DNA from: Bryopsis sp. KO-2023
Lineage: Eukaryota > Chlorophyta > Ulvophyceae > Bryopsidales > Bryopsidaceae
NCBI GenBank assembly: GCA_030272585.1
Contig: BSYQ01000007.1
Coordinates: forward strand, 5,150,001-5,214,000
Direction of reading: 5' to 3'
DNA length: 64,000 nucleotides
Made by a program: the position numbers and the translations under genes. Position 1 is the stretch's first letter; every line of letters begins with the position of its first letter. Below the pieces are notes generated by a model. That model had not been told where the DNA came from. It made no database searches and saw only the letters and a program-made list of their open reading frames with translations. Below, piece by piece: positions 58,168-64,000 of the stretch.

Positions 58168-59601
58168 ATGAAGTCCACCATAGTCGCCCCGTGTGCGCGA
58201 GTTTCTCCTTCTTTGTTCAGAAGCCATCGATGCGCCCTCCGACCAGCGAGTGTTCCAGTCCGAATTCCTCGTGCGACCAGCCTTGGTGTTGAGCATCGAC
58301 ATGGGCGGTCGGAGTCCTCCAGGTCCCCCTTAGCGTCTCGCGCTGCAACCACAGATGCACCAACCGTTGTAGAGTATCTGAAATTCTCTGACAACGCTTT
58401 GGAGTGGGGAGATCTCGAAAAAGCCCTGGAGCAAAAGAAAATCTCCGTCGGAGCCAAAGACGTCGACCCAGAAACGGGTCCCGCGAACTGCGGGGCCAAC
58501 AGGCGCACGTTCGGTAAGGATGGGCCTATCCGAGTGAAGTTGTATCGCGATCGCGCAGCCTGGTGTGCGTTCTGTCAGAAGGTTTGGATGCAGCTGGAAC
58601 TGAAACAGATCCCTTACGAGGTCGAATTCATCCCCCTCGGAACTCAGGGAGGAAAGCCGGAGTGGTACGCCAAAAAGTTCCCTAACAACACGGTGCCTAA
58701 CATGGAGCTGGATGGAGAGGTCGTGTTGGAGTCCAATCCGATCATGATGAAGCTGGAGGAGGTCTTCCCCGAGAGGCCCCTGTTTCCGGAGGGCGCCGAG
58801 CTCGGAAAAATCATCCCGCGGCTCGACGCTTGGATTTCGTATCTGAATGGGGAAGAGGATGCGGAGGAGAAGTTTCACTCGCAACTTGACGAGGTGGAGT
58901 CGATGTTGGTGGCGTCGGGTGGACCCTATTTTCTGGGGAAGGAAATCTCGTTGGTGGACATCGATGCCGTCACTATACTGGAAAGGATGAACGGTATGAT
59001 CCTTTGCCACAAGGGCGTCCACATGCGAGCGTCGGAAAGATGGCCTGCTCTGGGACGATGGTACGACGCAATGGACACCCACCCCGAGTATCTGGCCACG
59101 AAAACCGATTATTTTGGCATCTCAAGGATCCTTCCGTTGTTGTTTCCCAAGGCTAAGACCACAGAGAAGGGGAAGCCCTACAAGGATGTAATCGAGGGAA
59201 AGAACGGGGCGTGGAAGCTTCCTCTGAAACCTCTTTCGGAAACCATCGAGTCTGCAGCGGGGGAAAATCCAGAAATGGACACTTACATAGCTGCCAGACA
59301 GCTCATTCAGAATAGAGAGGCCGTTGTGAGTTTTGCATTGCAAGGGTGCGACGAGAAGGATCGGGATGATGTCAAGGATGGGGTTGAATGTGCGTTGAGA
59401 CATGTTGCGACGGCCCTGTTGAACGGAACGAATGCTACTGAATTGAAAGTGTCCAGTGAGGAAGGCATCGATGGCAAGAATGTGGTGTCAGCTTTGGAGT
59501 TTGTCAGGGAAAGGGTGGGGGTTCCGCGAGATTTCAGACTCGCGCAGGCCAGGCAGTTCAGAGCTCACCTCAACTGGATGATTGACTCTGTCGTTGCTTG
59601 A
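58168..59601 (+). CDS. Plastid-type glutathione S-transferase with CxxC active site, intronless, 477 aa
   Basis: The N-terminus (MKSTIVAPCARVSPSLFRSH, ending near LASRAATTDAP) is rich in S, R, A and P and looks like a chloroplast transit peptide. From about residue 120 a thioredoxin-fold GST domain begins: PIRVKLYRDRAAWCAFCQKV, with a CAFC motif in the Cys-GST (omega/DHAR/lambda-like) position, then the cis-Pro region NNTVPNMELDGEVVLESNPI. The helical C-terminal GST domain has PYFLGKEISLVDIDAVTIL. A further C-terminal region of about 140 residues (from about 335) is not part of a standard GST; I do not recognise it. Likely a thiol transferase or dehydroascorbate-reductase-type enzyme in plastids; the exact class is uncertain. 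No introns. Confidence 0.82.
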   Translation: MKSTIVAPCARVSPSLFRSHRCALRPASVPVRIPRATSLGVEHRHGRSESSRSPLASRAATTDAPTVVEYLKFSDNALEWGDLEKALEQKKISVGAKDVDPETGPANCGANRRTFGKDGPIRVKLYRDRAAWCAFCQKVWMQLELKQIPYEVEFIPLGTQGGKPEWYAKKFPNNTVPNMELDGEVVLESNPIMMKLEEVFPERPLFPEGAELGKIIPRLDAWISYLNGEEDAEEKFHSQLDEVESMLVASGGPYFLGKEISLVDIDAVTILERMNGMILCHKGVHMRASERWPALGRWYDAMDTHPEYLATKTDYFGISRILPLLFPKAKTTEKGKPYKDVIEGKNGAWKLPLKPLSETIESAAGENPEMDTYIAARQLIQNREAVVSFALQGCDEKDRDDVKDGVECALRHVATALLNGTNATELKVSSEEGIDGKNVVSALEFVRERVGVPRDFRLAQARQFRAHLNWMIDSVVA

Positions 59602-60501
59602 GTTACAACCCCCCCCCCCCAAAAAAAAATAGTACTGTATTGATTATTTGATGTGACATTTTTCTTCTTCTTTTTCTGGGAAGGGATACTTGTACATTGG
59701 CCAATGTGGTGATTGGGATTCGCCACAGGTAATTGTTATTTTATTCTTTGTGATATGTTTTTGTCATGCAAAATTACTCCTGGGACTTGCAGAATGTTCT
59801 CTTTGGGAAACTGGATTCTGTGATGCACAGCGGAAAGTCTTGGCTGAGGGTGTCACAGAGATATACATAGACTGTGGTTTCGTCGGTTTGATGGCAAACA
59901 CCTGAACTCTTGCAGTTGGCCCCGGTGAACCAAATGTGTTTTTTTCAAGTCAGTCACATTCACCCATGTCGAAAACAATGTTGATCCTCTTAACTCTCAC
60001 AAACGAGTTTGAAAACGATTAGAGACTGATCCTGAATTGGCAAGCTGACACCCCACCTGCACAACTGAACATGTGAGTGGATCCACAATCACTCAACTTA
60101 ACACTTCAATAACATTCATTGAGACTGTCCTCAAGTGCCTATGGGTTTTTCTGTTGATTCGGTGTTACCGCTTTTACCCCGATTGTCATTGCTGTTATGG
60201 AAAGTTCTTTCATAAAAGGTCTACCATATGACTCTTAAAATACACATCCAAAATCTCAAATTGAATTAGCAATGACCCCATGACCCCCCCCTCAATTCCT
60301 GTGGAAAAAAAAAGCAACTCCACCACAACGGTTTAGCAAAGCAGGTCGAATCAAAATTTCCCCCATCCTTCAGTAAATTATCTCACCCCGAACGCTTCCT
60401 GGAGGTATCCAACACTTGATAAACTTGCCCAAAAGAAGCCATAAACTCATAAACCAATACCGAATGTCATTCCTGCCCTGGAAAGAAGCATAGGTAATCA
60501 T
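59602..60501. other. Intergenic region between GST and F-box gene (convergent)
   Basis: Starts with a C-run then A-run (59610-59629). A 71-codon frame at 59690-59905 has no support. No repeat or RNA gene recognised. Confidence 0.4.
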
Positions 60502-62495
60502 CTATCCACTCAGGATTCGTTCCATGAAAGCAGCCATGTCAGGATGAGTGACAAGCGGAGGCCGCTCGTCAGTCAGAGGCCGACATTTATCTGGAATCAT
60601 GTCACGAACACCGGGGTTCACATCATACACATCAATCCTTGTTCCATGCCCAACAGCCTCCACCCACAGCTCTATTATTGGATGCCACTCACACGAAATG
60701 AACTCCAGGTCCATACTGGCGACCGCATTCATCAGGTTTTCACCCCCAATTCCCAGCAACTCATTCATCCCCAACGCCTTCAGTTTCGGACACTTCTGCA
60801 GAAAAGCTAACCAACCCGAGGCCATCGTACTCATGGAGTGATCGTCATTCCACAAGGTGAAATACTCCAAATTCAAAGGGGCCTTGATGTCGAGTTCATC
60901 AAGAACCAGCCCGAAGCTTCCCACCATCTCCAGCACTTTCAGATTCGGACAAGTTTCCAGCAAGGCGCTGGTGGCGTTCGTGATGCTTGCATCCCTCACG
61001 AAACGTCCTGGGTGGGATTTGATCGGCATGGCCAGACTGACAACCCTGAGGGAAAAGTTGCGATTTCCTCCCCCCAAGTCATGCAACAGCAAAGTGTTCG
61101 TGCCAGTGAGTTTCGTGAAAATAGGGGTTGCCATGTTGGTGCTGTCGGAGTGACCTCGGAGATCTGTTTCACGAAACAAAGTTGAACCCCCATGGCAAAA
61201 TAAAAAGGCCATTTCTTGGACCAGCAGCTGATGATCACCAGGGAAATGCGAGTTTCTCAGCAATCAGACGCTTCAAAGGAAAAGAATTGATTTTCTCACC
61301 TGTGGAGGGGTTGATACCTTGCAGATTTATGCAAATGTTGCTCAACTGAGGGCAGCTTTTGACTACATCTTCCATCATGTGGGTGATATCGAATTCTGTG
61401 ACTAAGGTCTGCAAATTCGAGCATCGTCGGATCAGGAACTTCAAGAGCCTTTCGCCTTCCCACTGCCACCTGGTCAATATTCGCCCTCCACCAAAATCCC
61501 CTACAAGACAAAACGCCAGCATCCTTTTTTTTAGTTTTTCCTTCTGCTAGTCTTATCTTGCCCTTCACAATCGAGTTGAATGGAGTTGCAAGTATTCTTT
61601 CAACTGCAAACCCACCAAAAAAAATAAAATCATAAAACAAACATCAAAGGCAAAAACAATTGCGCTAGGAATGCTGTTCACTGCGACCAGATCTGCTTCT
61701 CACACCAAACAAGTGTGACCAAACAATTGCCCCTCCATTTCTTCCCGTTTATGTGTTTTTTGTTTCTCAATTCTCTTTTCACCAATTTCTTGGAAAAATT
61801 AGGTTCTGCCCTGGAGGTTCCACCCACCGTTTTCCTCCAACCACTGGGTATGCCTCAGAACATGAAAGCTTAAGGGGTAATTGAAGCAAGCCAACCGAGA
61901 AATGCATCCATCAGCAAGACTGTGCCATCTTTTGGAAACTTCCCGGCAGGTTATCAAGTCGTAACACTCCAGTTGCGAGAGTATCTTCGACCAAACATCA
62001 TCAGGCAGCTCATTCAACAGCTCCGAACCACATAAGGCTGGAATCTGGCCGTGGGGAGGAAAGACTTCCAACTCCGATGCCCCAGTACGACGCGCCTAAA
62101 ATAGAAAAATAAACTGTAACAGAAAGAACCAACTGCCACTGCAAAGGATTTCATCAAGGTCCAAGAATAGCACTATATATATATATGATCATTAAATTCA
62201 AGAAGAAAAGCAGCATGCATCCAAAAAATAGAGTAAGGCATCTCATGAATCACTTCACATTACGAAAAAAGAGAAAGAAAGAAAAAACATCCACACATTT
62301 CAACACCCCCCCAAAAAAAGAGTCAAAAATGTTCATCCCAGCGACCAACATGTTCCAGATTTCTTCTGAGGGCCCTTTTTCACCTCGGCACGAATGTGAT
62401 GCAGGAGGGCTGCATTCTTGATGTCAGAAAACTCTTTTTTGGTGTTCTCCATTTCCTCTTCGGGCAAGGACCTCCATCTACTTTCGAGCAGATAC
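60502..62495 (-). CDS. F-box protein with LRR-like C-terminus, at least 4 exons
   Basis: Exons (descending): 62495-62384, 62095-61828, 61500-61300, 61163-60502; phases close. An in-frame ATG at 62452 would give 399 residues, but the frame continues upstream (YLLESRWRSLPEEEMENT), so more 5' exons are likely; candidates are 62882-62852 and one near 63080-63250. The F-box is clear: LLNELPDDVWSKILSQLE, CREVSKRWHSLADG. The rest is repeat-like (CSNLQTLVTEFDI, CPQLSNICINLQ, CPNLKVLEMVGSF, CPKLKALGMNELLG), typical of LRR substrate-binding regions. It would recruit a target to an SCF ubiquitin ligase; the target is unknown. Confidence 0.78.
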
Positions 62496-63800
62496 CTGAG
62501 CCATCACATCATATGCACTCAAACTCCAACTTATTGTAGATAACTTGATTTCCCTGTCGACATGGGCGAGACGCATGTGGAGCAAAACAGTGGCAATGTC
62601 CTAAAGGGCTCTTCCCACAGTGTTCATGATCCGAAGTCAGCCAGATTTTTATTTGCCATCATCGAACTCACCTGCTGAAAAGCCGACGCACATGCCATGG
62701 GGAAGTGTGTGCGTGTGGTGGTGTTTCTGCGTTGGTATTGAGCTCAGGATTGGCCGCCAGGAAGTCTCTTGGTAGATTCTGGTGTCAGTTTCAGAAAGCA
62801 TCGATTTGGACTCAGCAACACAATTGCCAACTCCTTAAATGCTGATTTCACCTGGCCAAGATCTGTTCAATGCGGGTGGACTCTACTGGGCCGATCCACA
62901 ATGACAAAAATCAATAGTGTTTGAGAAGCTTCCATTGGGGGGAGGGGGGGGGGGGGGGGTTCAACAGGCCAATGATAATTGTAGTGATGCCACTTGCTCG
63001 AAATCATAGCACTGGGAAGGCCCTAAGTTTGTCACTGCACCCAATCAACTCAATGCAAGCCACAGAGGGTTGGGTAACCTTAAGCGGAGGGAAAGATCTT
63101 CACCTGGATGCCATGTCGCAACGGCTCGAAATCGGACGGAGTCAGACGGTTTCGTCCCTGCCAGAACGTTTGCACATTCTGGGGGTGATTTCCATATGGC
63201 CACGCACTGTCATCTACACACCTGGGCACATTTGTCCAAGCCATCTTGATTTCGCAGTCGTCGAAACTCACTGCCCCAGACGAAAAGCACAGTGACTGTG
63301 GGAGGAGTAGTGGATCAGTAGTGGATGCTCATCCGTGAGGCGATGTTCTTGACGTTTTTCGTGCGTCGTCGAATTCGGGTTTGAGCCGAGCGATGTACTC
63401 CCGTCAAGTTTTTGACGTGGGGGCTGCATTCTCTTGGCGGCATGGTCATATCGAGTATGCGATCTGAGCGTCTGCGCCACGCTTGTGAAACGCTGCGGTT
63501 GCTTTTACTCACACATCCAGAGGGCAACACAGACGTTCGATTCTCATGCATATTTCGATGCGACTTCTCTGATCTGCTGAATCTTCTTGCTGCTTACGAG
63601 TTTTCATGATTTGTGCGACATCGTGTTTTTCTCGCTGTACTGTGAAAGTGGTGGTGTTTTAGTACGCTGCGGACGCACAGAAAGTGTGGATGATACAGTT
63701 TGTGAGCCGATTTTAAAGATTTTTTGACCTGTCGGAGTCGGAACAACGCGCGCGCTTTGGTTCGCTGTGGCAGGTCCCCACAAGAGAGGGGCGCTACACC
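62496..63800. other. Region upstream of F-box gene; possible further 5' exons
   Basis: Holds candidate minus-strand exons (62882-62852; an open stretch about 63250-63108 ending at a good donor, CATCCAG|gtgaag) but their phases do not close with each other. A G-run lies at 62938-62958. It must also contain the promoter of the small plus-strand ORF at 63801. Confidence 0.35.
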
Positions 63801-63980
63801 ATGGGGCTCAGTAGCCGGTGGACAATAGCCCTCGTCGCCTTCATGCTGAGCTCGGTTGCGGTCTGTGAGGACATCTGCGACTTGAAATGTGTCAAGGATA
63901 TTTACGCCAGGGAGTGTGGACAGGCCAACTGCGTTCGTGGGACCCCCACCGAAGAAGCGGTGCGGTCAGAGCAGAAATGA
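63801..63980 (+). CDS. Small secreted Cys-containing protein (59 aa), possibly first exon of a longer gene
   Basis: The ATG in good context (caccatgg) starts a classic signal peptide: MGLSSRWTIALVAFMLSSVA, followed by VCEDICDLKCVKDIYARECG and further Cys. Read straight through it stops at 63978-63980. A GT (GAAGCG|gtgcgg) near the end could be a splice donor, in which case the gene continues past the window. Family not recognised. Confidence 0.5.
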   Translation: MGLSSRWTIALVAFMLSSVAVCEDICDLKCVKDIYARECGQANCVRGTPTEEAVRSEQK

Positions 63981-64000
63981 TTTCTAGCAGCTATTCACGT

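Overview
The window is nuclear DNA of an intron-rich photosynthetic eukaryote, most likely a green alga. Three genes point that way: a chloroplast thylakoid calcium-sensor (CaS) gene, an ENOD93-like gene and a long PPR gene with a probable plastid or mitochondrial transit peptide. Introns are GT-AG with some GC-AG, about 45 to 850 bp. There are no bacterial operons, CRISPR arrays or rRNA. An early-diverging streptophyte or prasinophyte-type alga would fit, but the species cannot be fixed from sequence alone. Exon models were built by hand: I joined splice sites so that reading phase closes and family motifs continue across junctions. Where the summed exons divide by three and match a known family, I regard the model as strong.

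Layout. 1-5.0 kb (+): 3' part of a secreted subtilase with C-terminal Ig-like modules. 5.6-9.3 kb (-): YqaJ/lambda-type exonuclease. 10.0-11.4 kb (-): intronless Nucleotid_trans glycosyltransferase. 12.8-16.9 kb (-): CaS with rhodanese domain and an expanded repeat region. 17.9-22.0 kb (-): 1,038-residue PPR protein. 22.2-23.0 kb (+): ENOD93-like small membrane protein, divergent from the PPR gene. 24.2 kb (+): SNU13/15.5K. 25.7-27.9 kb (+): secreted protein made of DPxTGQ repeats, mostly one repeat per exon. 28.2-29.1 kb (-): ribosomal protein eL36. 29.8-31.8 kb (+): fusion of an HMG box and a CHRAC1/POLE4-like histone fold. 32.6-35.5 kb (+): a 5'-truncated LINE that carries a dUTPase. 36.6-39.7 kb (-): secreted collagen-like Gly-X-Y protein. 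43.7-52.2 kb (-): complete 17-exon NEMF/Rqc2. 52.3-53.3 kb: two repeat structures, one a non-autonomous hAT-like element. 54.5-57.9 kb (-): long-form tRNase Z. 58.2-59.6 kb (+): intronless plastid GST. 60.5-62.5 kb (-): F-box protein. 63.8 kb (+): small secreted Cys-containing ORF at the window edge.

The genes do not form one pathway. Several are translation and RNA housekeeping genes (SNU13, eL36, NEMF, tRNase Z). Others are secreted or extracellular-matrix proteins (subtilase, DPxTGQ-repeat protein, collagen-like protein) or organelle proteins (CaS, PPR, GST, perhaps the exonuclease). The most unusual items are the LINE with a dUTPase ORF, the DPxTGQ exon-repeat gene, the HMG-histone-fold fusion, the algal collagen-like protein, and two families of non-autonomous DNA transposons. 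One of those families sits in introns of two different genes; a member of the other carries a tRNA-like core.
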